From assembly GCF_014698035.1 (NCBI RefSeq), contig NZ_JACJSF010000078.1, positions 1-36,173 on the forward strand: DNA of 36,173 nt, in the 5' to 3' direction. Of the stretch, positions 1 to 8,604 are shown piece after piece. Within the stretch, counting starts at the first letter, position 1. Each line of letters starts with the position of its first letter. This stretch comes from Desmonostoc muscorum FACHB-395. Its GTDB lineage: Bacteria; Cyanobacteriota; Cyanobacteriia; Cyanobacteriales; Nostocaceae. A program made the position numbers and the translations under genes. The notes under the pieces were generated by a model. That model worked only from the letters and a program-made list of their open reading frames with translations. It ran no database searches and was not told the origin of the DNA.

Positions 1-533
1 GTAGAAAAGCTCCTCAGCATTGGTATAATGCTATGCTCTAGTAGACAATTAAGGAATTATTTTGCCCACTGTTGCTACTGTACCAATTAGTCGCGCAAAG
101 TGCTGTATTAGCCTTTTCTAGCTGCTGAACGTGTAATTTTTTTGTTTTCATAGCTTGATATGTTTGGGTATTAAAATGCCACTTTCTGGGTAGATAGCCT
201 TATACATTTACTATTACCAGCATCCTAAATTGCTTTGTGTATGGTTCCCAAAAAATCAATAGCTCAAACATTAAAAGACAAGATTTTCTACAGATAATTC
301 CAAGCTTGATCTTCTTCTGAATAGAACCACACTTTCTTTAGTAAGCGGGGTTCCTTCCAGCACCTTCATAGCGCTATGGCGGAGACTCCGACGCTGATAA
401 CACTCGTTATACTTGATGACTCGCTAGCGCCAACAGAAAAGATTTGGCTTTGCTGGGCGATCGCTGCGACCCATTGAAATAATCTTGCTGAAAAACGGGA
501 AGACTATGGTTACTCCCTAATAGAGAAATTTCC
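1..533. other. Non-coding left edge, no gene recognised
   Basis: No open frame with a convincing start, composition or family match is visible on either strand. The stretch is AT-rich and contains a perfect 12-bp palindrome (CATAGCGCTATG, 367-378) and one HIP1 octamer near 454-461. It presumably holds the promoter of the exported protein that starts at 534, but I cannot point to clear -35/-10 boxes. Confidence 0.5.
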
Positions 534-1166
534 ATGAAAGTCGTGAATAGAAAAATGCTCAAAAAATCCCTGCTTAAATGTTTGATTTTGCCTTTTTCTC
601 TAGTACCTTGGCTGTGCGTGGGAACGCTTTTTGATTCCCAAGTCAATGCTTTACCAGGGCAAAGTACAGAGGAAGTAGGCACTTGGATTAAAGCACATCC
701 TACACTCCGCCCCAGGAGTGGGGAGTTATTGTTTGTGCAAAAGACTGATACTGCTGCTCAACGATTCACTTTTCAAGCGTCTGTATTGCCCCCTGGTAGG
801 GTGCAATTTTCTAAAGACCGTGGCACAATCCGTAGTGAGCGCATTTCCATGTATGATGCCATTAACGGCATGACATTTGCGCGTCTCCAGGAATCCTTGC
901 GGGTGATTTATGGCTTGGAGATTTATCAAGACTACGATCGCGCCCAGGTAGTTTACCAGTATCCCAACCAGAAGGTAATTAACTCGGCACGTCTGGCTAA
1001 AACTCCCATTCGGGAAGCTTTAAAGGGAGAATTACGAGTAGGCGATCGCTATGTATATTGGGTGGAAATTGCTCAACCCAAGAGTGGCAAAGCTTTTACC
1101 GGGCAAATGACGGTTTTGCTCAAAACTGACTTAGACAAGTTAGAAGGTGAACTGCAAATTCGGTAA
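534..1166 (+). CDS. Conserved exported hypothetical protein
   Basis: A 210-residue protein with a basic N-terminus (several Lys/Arg in the first 15 residues), then a hydrophobic stretch around residues 16-32 and a plausible signal-peptidase site near residues 38-40 (VNA/LPG). The mature part has no further membrane segment and is mixed alpha/beta in character, so a periplasmic or thylakoid-lumen location is likely. I recognise no catalytic motif and no named family. It resembles the many small secreted proteins conserved only among cyanobacteria. It stands alone: the next gene is convergent. Signal peptide, codon use and the HIP1 octamer inside the frame (about 1041) support a real gene. No function can be assigned. 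Confidence 0.75.
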   Translation: MKVVNRKMLKKSLLKCLILPFSLVPWLCVGTLFDSQVNALPGQSTEEVGTWIKAHPTLRPRSGELLFVQKTDTAAQRFTFQASVLPPGRVQFSKDRGTIRSERISMYDAINGMTFARLQESLRVIYGLEIYQDYDRAQVVYQYPNQKVINSARLAKTPIREALKGELRVGDRYVYWVEIAQPKSGKAFTGQMTVLLKTDLDKLEGELQIR

Positions 1167-1266
1167 TGGGCATTGGGCATTGGGTATGGGGCATTAATTA
1201 TTCTTCCTCACTCCCTCATCTTCCTCTGCCCCTGATTTTCCACATACAAGTTACTGAAATGTTGTT
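1167..1266. repeat. Short heptamer-type intergenic repeat
   Basis: Directly after the stop codon come about three degenerate copies of GGGCATT, followed by a pyrimidine-rich stretch (about 1200-1240). This is the same style of low-complexity intergenic sequence seen elsewhere in the window (13905-13983, 25912-26039, 29050-29180). It lies between two convergent genes and could act as a weak transcription barrier. Confidence 0.4.
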
Positions 1267-1635
1267 CTATAGTTTCCCTAGGCTGATGGGAGCTAGGGTT
1301 TGCCATATACCTGAAAAGATACTTTCAGATGCTAAGGAAATTCGTAGTAAATCTTCCTTTAGTAGTGGTGGCCAATCTATACCAGCTTTACGCCCTGCGG
1401 CAAATAGCTGTTGTGCCTTAATGCTTAACTGATAAAGGGCTAAAGCCAGTTCTCGGTCTAGGGTCTTTGCATCTTTAAGGGCTTCAAACACCACTTTCAA
1501 TGCCAACAAAATTGAAGTGATCTGACCGGGTACCGGTGGTTTCCCCTGTTTCATACGCATTAACAGCGCATCTGGGTTTTCCTCGGTTGTGATTGTCTGA
1601 TCTATGAGGAGTTTCCGAGCTGTTTCGTAATTCAT
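1267..1635 (-). CDS. Conserved cyanobacterial hypothetical protein, 122 aa
   Basis: A 122-residue soluble protein, mostly alpha-helical by composition. The first third carries polar, Thr/Glu-rich residues. The rest is amphipathic helix with Leu/Ala heptads (about residues 38-85) and ends in a hydrophobic segment (LASESIFSGIW) too short and polar for a membrane anchor. There is no signal peptide, metal site or nucleotide-binding motif. The ATG start (1633-1635) is the first available. It converges on the upstream exported protein with about 100 bp of repeat between them. I do not recognise the family with certainty. Gene-like codon use and lack of overlap with a better frame are the reasons for calling it. 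Confidence 0.6.
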   Translation of the reverse strand: MNYETARKLLIDQTITTEENPDALLMRMKQGKPPVPGQITSILLALKVVFEALKDAKTLDRELALALYQLSIKAQQLFAAGRKAGIDWPPLLKEDLLRISLASESIFSGIWQTLAPISLGKL

Positions 1636-1848
1636 GTAGTCAGTTTAGCGTACATTTTGCTTCAGCAGTAATACCTAATTAAAAAGTCATAAAATTGGCT
1701 TCTAGTTATTTATAGCAATCTCATTTGATTTGTGAAAAGATAAGCTTGGGAAAAATGATGGAGAATTTGCGATGCTATAGGTTAACCAGATAGACTGACA
1801 TATAATAATATCTTTGAAAAATACGCCCCGCTTGGAATCAGAAGCAAA

Positions 1849-2085
1849 ATGATATCACTGAATTTACTAGAAATTGAGCGCTCAATCCGTGCATTGTCTG
1901 TAGAAGAACAACTTTGGCTACTAGAAAGCATTGCTAGACAAATCAGAGAAAGTGAATATACAAAAGATAAATTTGCTGATGTCACAAATCAGGAAGAAAA
2001 ACTGGAATTAATGGTTGATGAGCCAAAGATTTCAACAGAAATTGCTGCAAACAATGATGAATTTGCAATTTCTGAAATCCTCTAA
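1849..2085 (+). CDS. Small antitoxin-like protein (addiction-module type N-terminus)
   Basis: A 78-residue acidic protein. Residues 4-33 form an amphipathic pattern (LLEIERSIRALSVEEQLWLL) typical of small cyanobacterial proteins annotated as addiction-module antitoxins, which begin L-x-x-L-x-x-x-I-x-x-L-S-V-x-x-x-L-x-L. The C-terminal half is Glu/Asp-rich and probably disordered, as expected for a toxin-binding tail. No RelE/ParE, PIN or other toxin frame follows: the next 500 bp hold only a 22-codon relic and hairpins. It is therefore an orphan antitoxin, a solitary regulator or a degenerating module. The family call is by pattern only. Confidence 0.5.
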   Translation: MISLNLLEIERSIRALSVEEQLWLLESIARQIRESEYTKDKFADVTNQEEKLELMVDEPKISTEIAANNDEFAISEIL

Positions 2086-2103
2086 TACGTAAAAGTAAAA
2101 ATT

Positions 2104-2172
2104 ATGAGTTTGCCAGATTTAAAAAGTCAAATATACAAGTTATGGGTGAGCGATCGCTTAGAGGATGTTTGA
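2104..2172 (+). pseudogene. Truncated antitoxin-like relic, 22 codons
   Basis: An ATG at 2104 opens a 22-codon frame reading MSLPDLKSQIYKLWVSDRLE plus two residues before TGA at 2170-2172. The motif L-P-x-L-K-x-x-I-x-x-L-x-V-S-D-R-L is the recognisable N-terminal helix of cyanobacterial addiction-module antitoxins of about 70-75 residues, so this looks like a gene cut short by a stop. It lies 18 bp after the stop of a gene with a related N-terminal pattern, which suggests duplication and decay or an ancient tandem of such genes. It is too short to be functional as far as can be seen. Confidence 0.4.
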
Positions 2173-2190
2173 GAAGTTACTAGTTAAGAT

Positions 2191-2217
2191 AACCCCTGCT
2201 CTTGAAAGCGGGGTTTT
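2191..2217 (+). terminator. Terminator-like hairpin
   Basis: AACCCC (2191-2196) pairs with GGGGTT (2210-2215). The stem is extended by GCT/AGC (2198-2200 with 2207-2209) around one bulged T, and a short T-run follows. It follows the small antitoxin-like gene and the relic, so it probably ends that transcription unit. Confidence 0.55.
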
Positions 2218-2280
2218 GTACTTGATGCGTAATCCTAATTACGTAAATTATCCGTCTTTCAAGTCACTGCCGACTAGAGT

Positions 2281-2313
2281 AAGCGTAGCCCAGGTTGAGC
2301 TACGCTTATTTTT
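2281..2313 (+). terminator. Strong Rho-independent terminator-like hairpin
   Basis: A perfect 9-bp stem, AAGCGTAGC (2281-2289) with GCTACGCTT (2299-2307), closes a 9-nt loop and is followed by ATTTTT. It is the second hairpin after the antitoxin-like gene and insulates the glycosyltransferase gene downstream. The sequence is of a type common in cyanobacterial intergenic repeats, so it may also be a copy of a repeat element. Confidence 0.55.
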
Positions 2314-2576
2314 ATGCTGCTTTCAGTAGTGCATTTATTGTCTAATTTGTCAATTAATAAATTCTGAAATAGGACTTAGGAGCAAGCTCCACGGTGATAA
2401 TTTGTTAACCTCTTGGGTTTTTCTAGCAGCTTCGAGCAACTGGTATTGTTCCAAGCCGAAGAAGTGTAGAGTATTAAGTGTTAAGCGTTAAATAAAAAAA
2501 ATTTGAATTTGAGCCTTGGAAGAACAAAAGATAGATAATCAACGACTATTGAGTAGTGATTGTTGACTATTGACTA
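2314..2576. other. Upstream region of the glycosyltransferase gene
   Basis: No gene is visible. The last 50 bp before the start codon consist of repeated TGACTATTGACTAATG-like units, another common Nostoc intergenic motif. Related, partly inverted copies occur just after the same gene at about 4507-4575. Confidence 0.4.
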
Positions 2577-4508
2577 ATGAGCATGAAATTGAGTGTTAAG
2601 CACACTGTTGATCAGTGGTTCAACAAAATAGCAAAGAATCCAGCCCTTAGTGCCACGGTGTCGGTTTTGTGGTTAATGGTGGTTGGCTGGATAGCTTTTG
2701 GGTGGAATTTGGGCAATATTGGCTTGATTGATGAGACAGAGCCACTTTTTGCCGAAGCTTCCCGCCAGATGTTTGTCACAGGTGATTGGATAACCCCATT
2801 TTTCAATGGTGAAACTCGTTTCGATAAACCTGCTTTAATTTACTGGTGTCAGGCGATCGCATATTACATTCTTGGGGTAAATGAGTGGGCAGTACGTCTT
2901 CCTTCTGCGATCGCAGCATTTGGCTTAATTTGTTTAGCTTTTTACACCGTACAGTGGTATTTCGCTAAACAAGACGAATTAGAGCAAGTTTCACGTCCTA
3001 CTCGCCGCTACTTAACATCTTTTATCGCAGCAGCGCTCATGGCACTCAATCCCGAAACTATTATTTGGGCAAGAACGGGTGTCTCAGATATGCTGCTCAC
3101 CGGATGTATGGCATCAGCTTTGTTATGTTTCTTTCTAGGGTACGCGGGGAAGGAAGGGAGCAGGGAGCAGGGGAGCAGGGGAGCAGGGGAAGCAGGGGGA
3201 GCAGAATTAATAACCAATGCACAATCCCCAATGCCCCATGCCCTATTCCCTAATAAGTGGTACTTGGCTTGTTATGTGCTAATTGCTGGCGCAATTTTGA
3301 CTAAAGGGCCAGTGGGAATTGTTTTACCAGGGCTAATTGTTGGTGCATTTTTGCTTTACGTAGGAAGGTTTAGAGAGGTATTGCGGGAAATGCGCCTCTT
3401 CGTGGGTATACTGTTAATTCTAGGTTTGTCAGTGCCCTGGTATGCTTTAGTAATTTGGCGCAATGGCTGGAATTATATTAATGCCTTTTTTGGTTATCAC
3501 AACCTGGAACGCTTTACAGAAGTAGTTAATGGTCACTCAGCACCTTGGTATTTTTACTTTATAGTAGTGTTGCTGGGTTTTGCGCCATACTCCGTTTATT
3601 TACCAGTTTCTATAATCAGACTAAAGTTTTGGCAGCGATCGCACTGGCGATCCCTTGAACGTTTTCAGCAGTTTGGTTTATTCGCCTGGATTTGGTTTGC
3701 TAGCATCTTTGGCTTTTTCTGCATTGCTGTCACCAAACTGCCTAGTTATGTCTTGCCTTTAATGCCAGCAGCAGCGATCCTAGTGACGCTTTTATGGAGC
3801 GACTTTTTCCAGGATACAGAAGACAGACAAACATCTCGTGTTTCTTCCTCCCCCACTCCTCCCCTTTCCCCTACTTTTCTCCGAGTGAGTGGTTGGTTGA
3901 ATGTAATGTTTTTATCAGTTCTAGCAACAGCACTGTTTAACATAACCCATATATTAGGTACTGACCCAGCTATCAGTAACTTTCACGAACTAATTCAAAA
4001 ATCTGGTTTACCAGTAATAGCTGGCGTAATGTGGTTGATTTGTGCAATTTTAGTTGCTGGTTTCTTACTGAGCCGCCGATGGAACTACATTATTGGAATT
4101 AATTTACTAGGGCTGGTGGCGTTTATAATTTTTGTCTTAACGCCTGCTTCGTTTTTTATTGATCGAGAACGTCAATTACCCTTAAGGGAATTATCTGCGG
4201 TCATTCTAGAAGCAAAACAACCAAATGAAGAATTGATCATGCTTGGCTTCAAAAAGCCCAGTGTGGTATTTTACAGCCACATTCATGTAAATTATTTAGG
4301 ACTTCCTCAAGAGGCTATAGAGCATATTAAAAACCAGGCTGCTAAGGGATTACAACCTCCTTCACTGTTGCTGTTGGCTGAACAGAAAAAGTTTTTACAA
4401 ATGGAATTACAGCCAGATGATTACAAAAGTTTATCTACCAAAGGTGCTTATAACCTAGTTCGGGTTCCTTTTAAGAAAAAGAAAAATGAAAAAATAAACA
4501 TATCTTAA
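2577..4508 (+). CDS. GT39-type (ArnT/PMT-like) membrane glycosyltransferase
   Basis: A 643-residue polytopic membrane protein of the GT-C superfamily. It probably transfers a sugar from a polyprenyl-phosphate donor to a lipid or protein on the outer face of the cytoplasmic membrane. After the first membrane helix (about residues 26-46) comes the diagnostic first loop with the acidic pair D52-E53 in IDETEPLFAEASRQM, then the RFDKPALIYW motif typical of ArnT/PMT-like enzymes. About ten further hydrophobic segments follow, and a soluble C-terminal tail begins at about residue 530. Two loops contain low-complexity insertions: about residues 190-220 (Gly/Arg/Glu-rich, from an intergenic-type repeat) and about residues 420-440 (Ser/Pro/Thr-rich). 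ATG-AGC-ATG at the start leaves two possible initiation codons two residues apart. The substrate is unknown. The gene stands alone, convergent with the histidine kinase. Confidence 0.85.
   Translation: MSMKLSVKHTVDQWFNKIAKNPALSATVSVLWLMVVGWIAFGWNLGNIGLIDETEPLFAEASRQMFVTGDWITPFFNGETRFDKPALIYWCQAIAYYILGVNEWAVRLPSAIAAFGLICLAFYTVQWYFAKQDELEQVSRPTRRYLTSFIAAALMALNPETIIWARTGVSDMLLTGCMASALLCFFLGYAGKEGSREQGSRGAGEAGGAELITNAQSPMPHALFPNKWYLACYVLIAGAILTKGPVGIVLPGLIVGAFLLYVGRFREVLREMRLFVGILLILGLSVPWYALVIWRNGWNYINAFFGYHNLERFTEVVNGHSAPWYFYFIVVLLGFAPYSVYLPVSIIRLKFWQRSHWRSLERFQQFGLFAWIWFASIFGFFCIAVTKLPSYVLPLMPAAAILVTLLWSDFFQDTEDRQTSRVSSSPTPPLSPTFLRVSGWLNVMFLSVLATALFNITHILGTDPAISNFHELIQKSGLPVIAGVMWLICAILVAGFLLSRRWNYIIGINLLGLVAFIIFVLTPASFFIDRERQLPLRELSAVILEAKQPNEELIMLGFKKPSVVFYSHIHVNYLGLPQEAIEHIKNQAAKGLQPPSLLLLAEQKKFLQMELQPDDYKSLSTKGAYNLVRVPFKKKKNEKINIS
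3148..3255 (+). repeat. Intergenic-type repeat carried in frame inside the glycosyltransferase gene
   Basis: About 45 bp of G-rich units (variations of GGGGAGCAG) are followed by AATTAATAACCAATG and then CCCCAATGCCCCATGCCC-like units. The two halves are the typical components of Nostoc intergenic low-complexity repeats. Here they are read through in frame and encode roughly residues 191-219 of the glycosyltransferase, a hydrophilic stretch between two membrane helices. The reading frame is intact on both sides. Confidence 0.7.
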
Positions 4509-4580
4509 ATTGTCATTAGTCATTTGTCCTTTGTCCTTTGCGAATAACCAATGACTAATGACTAATGATCAATGACCCAA
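4509..4580. repeat. TGACTAATGACTAATGA-type repeat between convergent genes
   Basis: The spacer between the glycosyltransferase and the histidine kinase is made of ATTAGTCATTTGTCC units followed by their approximate inverse (ATGACTAATGACTAATGA). It could fold into a hairpin and serve both convergent genes as a terminator, although no clear T-run follows on either strand. Confidence 0.45.
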
Positions 4581-7500
4581 TTAACATTTGCCATTGTAAC
4601 CATTGACAGCTAAGGCTTGATTGATCTGGTCTAATAGGTCTTCCATTGATATTGATCGCGGTAATATTTGGGTAGCGATCGCACCAACCACAGTCTCTAT
4701 CGATTCCAAGCTATTCTTCTTCTGCTTGTCAATTTCCTTATAAGCTACCCCAACCGAAGAACTGGTGTCTGGGCGATTTAATCGCTGATTTAGTACCAAA
4801 ATTGGTGGTAATTTATCTGGTGAATCTCCCAATGTTTTCAGGGCTTTTAGCACATCTTTGTGGATAGCGGATTCTCCTAAACAAATTAGTAGTAAATCAA
4901 CGCTTTGGTGGCGAATTTGTTGTAATACTTCTGCCCAACAAGGACTCATCGCCGCTTTGAAGCCTGCTGTTTGTAAATACTGAATTAAAGCTTGGAACCA
5001 CTCAGACCCCCTTTCAGCAGTTTCACTACTAATTGAGCAATTTTTTGCTGTCCGATAACCCTTAGCTGGCTTACGTCTTACCTGTGGAAAATCACGCAGC
5101 ATTGTCAAATCCACAACCAAGATGTTAGGAGGGCAGCAAATACCAGAAGCAATTTGTAGTACTGATAGTAAGGCATCTGTTTTTTCGATGCGACTACCGT
5201 TGTCTTTGGTAAATGGTGTTAAGTAAGGATATACAGATAACCCTGGTACTTTAGAAGCCACTAAGGTAGTTGCAACATCGCAAGTAACCAATGGTAGAGC
5301 CGCCAAACGTGGGTGCTGGATTAGTTGTTGCAGATAAATTTGGGCGGTGGTACTTTCGACATCTAGTAAAATGACATCAAATTGCCATACCCGTGCCAAA
5401 AGTTCTGCTTGATCTAAATCATCTACTTCAATCACCCGATGTTCTCGAAGTGAAGGGTGAGGATTAACCGATTCCAACTGGGGATTCACCAACCTGAGAA
5501 TTCGTAGTGGGGTTTTAGGTGGGATAATGGCGCTATTTTCCAACCCTACCTGCGGAGCTACTTGGGCAGCACATAATTTTTCGAGAACTGGTGCCAATAC
5601 CTGATGCTCCACTGGCAAACTTAAGAAACCATCGGCTCGGTTAGCAAATGCTTTGTCCTTTTCGGCCCCCGTTGCGGTAACTATTACAGATATATGACGG
5701 GTTGCAGTGTCAGATTTTAGTAAAGTCAACACATCCCAGCCTGAGAGCAGGGGTAGCAACGGATTCAAAAATATCGCTATTGGTTGCAAGCGCCGAGCTT
5801 TTTCGACTGCTTCTGTCCCCGATCGCGCAATTACTACCCGATATCCTAAAGATTTGAGTTTTTCGGTCAAGTCTTCAATATATCTGGCTACAGCCTCGAC
5901 TACTAAGACCAACCGTTGGGAACTCGCGGGATGATGCTGTGTAGGCGTAACGATCTGCTGACGAGTGGCTGCGGTGTTTTCCCGTGTCTGTTGGTGTCGT
6001 GTCTTCTCGTCTGCTCTGATTACCATATCTGGCTCTGAAAAGCCTGTTTTCGGGGGACTGGGAGGCAGAAGTAGTGTAAACTGGCTACCTTTTCCTTCAC
6101 GAGACAAGAAGCTGACATCTCCTCCGTGGAGCCGAGCTAGGGCCCGAGTTAATACTAGCCCCAAACCAGTGCCTTCAAATTGGCGGGTGAGAGGATTTTC
6201 TAGTTGTTGGAATTTTTGAAAAATCAGGTGTTGCTGGTGTTCTGGAATACCAATACCTGTATCCCAAATTGTAAAGGCAATCCATCCTTCCCAACGACTT
6301 ACCCGCAGCCCAATTTCGCCGGATATTTCAGTGAATTTAAAGGCGTTGGAAAGTAGGTGTACTAGCATCTGGCGCAAGCGCAACTCATCTGCCACCATTT
6401 CATCTAAACCTAGTTCAATGGAAAGGCAGAATTGGGGAGCAGATGAACGGGCACTTTCTTGAGTTTGGGATGTTGTTTTAGTAGTTTGAGTGTGGATGGC
6501 TTTGGCTTCCGACAGGGCGCGATCGCACACAGCACTAATTTTTACTGGTGTCAGCGTCAAATCCATTTGTCCCGTTTCCATTCGGGTCAAATCTAAAATG
6601 TCATTAACCACACTCATCAGGTGGCGGCCACTTTGATGGATTAGTCCCGCATAACGGGCTTGACGCTCGTTAAGTTCTCCCAACTGCTGATCCACCAGCA
6701 AGCGCGATAATCCTAAAACGGCAGTTAGGGGAGTTTTGAGTTCATGACTAATACAAGCTAAAAACTCGTCCTTCAAACGATTTAGTTGAATTAAATCGGC
6801 ATTTTTTGCAGCTAACTCTTTGCAAAGCTGCTGCTGTTCAGTTACATCAGTAGCTAAAACTAACCACAAATCATTGCTGAGTAAAACCTCTGACTCAGCA
6901 CTCATGACTTTAAACTCAGGACTATCTAAGGGAATTTTGGCAAACTGCCAAATTCGCTCCTGACCATTTTGCACTTCCACAACACAGGTACAAGTACCCA
7001 CTTGACTATCCAAATAGCAGCGACTGTATACAGCATCTGGTGATGCTTCTTGCTGAGTCAGTTCCTCTTCACCACCATATTCATTCTCCCTGCCATTGGG
7101 ATGAACCTTGATTGCTCGTTGGGTGACATATTCAGATTTTTCGGAGGGCTTAGGAACCAGTATTGCTTCCACTTGTCGCCTAACTCCTTCTGGATCTTTT
7201 AAGGCTCCTAATTGTTGCCACCAGGCGGGATTTCGGGCTAACACTTCGCCAGTAGACGTTTGCAACATTAAAGGCCAAGGCAATCTTTCCAGTAACAGTA
7301 TCAGTGGCTGGTGTCCCAATGATTTTGCTTTATTTGGCAGCTGTACATCAGCATCATGCTCATGGCGCGACCTCTGGATGCCTGAGCTTTGTAAACCAAC
7401 CATGCGTTCCTTAGCCAGCGATCGCAACAGGCGGGAACTATCCAGCAGACCCAAATATCGACCATCAGAGTCAATCAGCGCCCAATCTAAGTTCTGGTGT

Positions 7501-7829
7501 TTTTCGGCTTGTGGATAACCCAAGTGCAAGGTTAATTGCTCTACACGCTCAGAAGCTGATATTGTCTGTATTGGCTCAATGAGACCTTGACCCCATGTAG
7601 AGAGTGGTTGATGTAAATTTAGATTTTTATTGTCACTATGTGCTAATAATTTTTGGATTAAACGGGCAGAATACAGCAATCCAACGGGGCATTGCTGCTG
7701 ATTCACTACTACCAAGCGATCGCACTGCTCTTGCTCAAAAATCTCCAGCACCACTGCCAAAGGAGATGTTTGGAGGCAGCTAGCTACGGTTGCCTGAAAG
7801 TCAGAAAGCGGGTAATCTAGCATTAACAT
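4581..7829 (-). CDS. CBS-PAS hybrid histidine kinase with degenerate receiver domains
   Basis: A sensor kinase of 1082 residues from the ATG at 7829. The frame continues upstream to a GTG at 7994, but those 55 residues look like translated intergenic repeat. Order: CBS-domain pair (about 15-140); PAS-like region (about 178-330); HisKA with phospho-acceptor H362 in ISHELKTP; HATPase with N495 (LLSNAFKFT), WDTGIGIP (D523) and GTGLGL (553-558). The C-terminal half has three receiver-like units. In the first, the position usually held by the phosphorylated Asp is N689 (FLNPLLPLLSGWD) and the acidic pair is missing. The second keeps D823 (VILLDVE) but little else. The third has C983. CBS domains usually sense adenine nucleotides, which would be a fitting input. 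It is divergent from kaiABC, so a clock link is possible but is inference. No transmembrane segment is seen; it is likely cytoplasmic. Confidence 0.85.
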   Translation of the reverse strand: MLMLDYPLSDFQATVASCLQTSPLAVVLEIFEQEQCDRLVVVNQQQCPVGLLYSARLIQKLLAHSDNKNLNLHQPLSTWGQGLIEPIQTISASERVEQLTLHLGYPQAEKHQNLDWALIDSDGRYLGLLDSSRLLRSLAKERMVGLQSSGIQRSRHEHDADVQLPNKAKSLGHQPLILLLERLPWPLMLQTSTGEVLARNPAWWQQLGALKDPEGVRRQVEAILVPKPSEKSEYVTQRAIKVHPNGRENEYGGEEELTQQEASPDAVYSRCYLDSQVGTCTCVVEVQNGQERIWQFAKIPLDSPEFKVMSAESEVLLSNDLWLVLATDVTEQQQLCKELAAKNADLIQLNRLKDEFLACISHELKTPLTAVLGLSRLLVDQQLGELNERQARYAGLIHQSGRHLMSVVNDILDLTRMETGQMDLTLTPVKISAVCDRALSEAKAIHTQTTKTTSQTQESARSSAPQFCLSIELGLDEMVADELRLRQMLVHLLSNAFKFTEISGEIGLRVSRWEGWIAFTIWDTGIGIPEHQQHLIFQKFQQLENPLTRQFEGTGLGLVLTRALARLHGGDVSFLSREGKGSQFTLLLPPSPPKTGFSEPDMVIRADEKTRHQQTRENTAATRQQIVTPTQHHPASSQRLVLVVEAVARYIEDLTEKLKSLGYRVVIARSGTEAVEKARRLQPIAIFLNPLLPLLSGWDVLTLLKSDTATRHISVIVTATGAEKDKAFANRADGFLSLPVEHQVLAPVLEKLCAAQVAPQVGLENSAIIPPKTPLRILRLVNPQLESVNPHPSLREHRVIEVDDLDQAELLARVWQFDVILLDVESTTAQIYLQQLIQHPRLAALPLVTCDVATTLVASKVPGLSVYPYLTPFTKDNGSRIEKTDALLSVLQIASGICCPPNILVVDLTMLRDFPQVRRKPAKGYRTAKNCSISSETAERGSEWFQALIQYLQTAGFKAAMSPCWAEVLQQIRHQSVDLLLICLGESAIHKDVLKALKTLGDSPDKLPPILVLNQRLNRPDTSSSVGVAYKEIDKQKKNSLESIETVVGAIATQILPRSISMEDLLDQINQALAVNGYNGKC

Positions 7830-8604
7830 AGGGCTTTGGGGGTCATTCTTCCTGTGGGAACCTCCGGCATCTCCATCTGCCAACTGTTGATGGTCTTTTC
7901 GCCTGAAGCCATATCCTCTAAGAAGACTCATATAAGCAACTCTGGTTATTTCAACGCCATTAAATAAAACAACGGGATTTCCCCTCACGGACACTTGCTT
8001 GTGGACGAGTGCATTTTTCCAAGAGGCGACGTTTCTGATTTATAGCAACTAGCCTCCCCAGCGTCTTACTGGTATTTAAACTCCCGATCGATAGTGACGG
8101 CTACAACAATTATGGCCCCAAAGATTCGCTTTAGAACCTTGAGGAATTATAATGATTTAGAATCGGACAATCCTTTAAGTTCGTTTAAGTATCTTATCAA
8201 GGAGAAAAATTAAAAAATATATCTATTTATATACATAAATACAGATAAGCAAACAATAAATTAGGTAGTGTGTCTGTTTATGGCGACAAATACCTCATCA
8301 TCAAAAATTTACTAAGTCTTAACACTTAGTCGCTGAATTAAGCTTTTGAGTTGCTAGCACAAGCAGGCATAAATAAATATCCAGTTGAAAAAAGCTAAAA
8401 AGTTTAAGTTTAGTGCATAAGCTTTCTTACTTTCCCCCTCCAGCAAGAATTGCCTTCTTGCAGTATTTGTGAACACAGAGCATTATTTCGGGGTAAAGTC
8501 GCCAGTTTACTGCACATCAAGAAGTATTTCCCTAGAAGCGTTAGCCAAACTTATCAGCCCACGTTTCTTGGTCAAGGCGATCAAAGAGATAGATTAAAGA
8601 GTAA
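7830..8604. promoter_or_regulatory. Divergent regulatory region between the histidine kinase and kaiA
   Basis: About 775 bp without a convincing gene. The part next to the kinase contains intergenic-repeat-like sequence (about 7845-7900). The centre (8150-8420) is very AT-rich. In front of kaiA there is an inverted repeat GCAAGAA-TTGCC-TTCTTGC (8443-8461) without a T-run, which could be an operator or a leader hairpin. Promoters for both the minus-strand kinase and the clock genes must lie here. I cannot place -10 boxes with confidence. Confidence 0.4.

Noticed and set aside
1166..1432. 88-codon plus-strand frame starting in the repeat after 1166
   Set aside because: It starts inside the heptamer repeat and mostly overlaps the better-supported minus-strand gene 1267-1635.
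7830..7994. 55-residue upstream extension of the histidine kinase from GTG at 7994
   Set aside because: The segment is rich in Gly/Asp/His/Arg, resembles translated intergenic repeat, and the CBS region starts right after the ATG at 7829. Some uncertainty remains.
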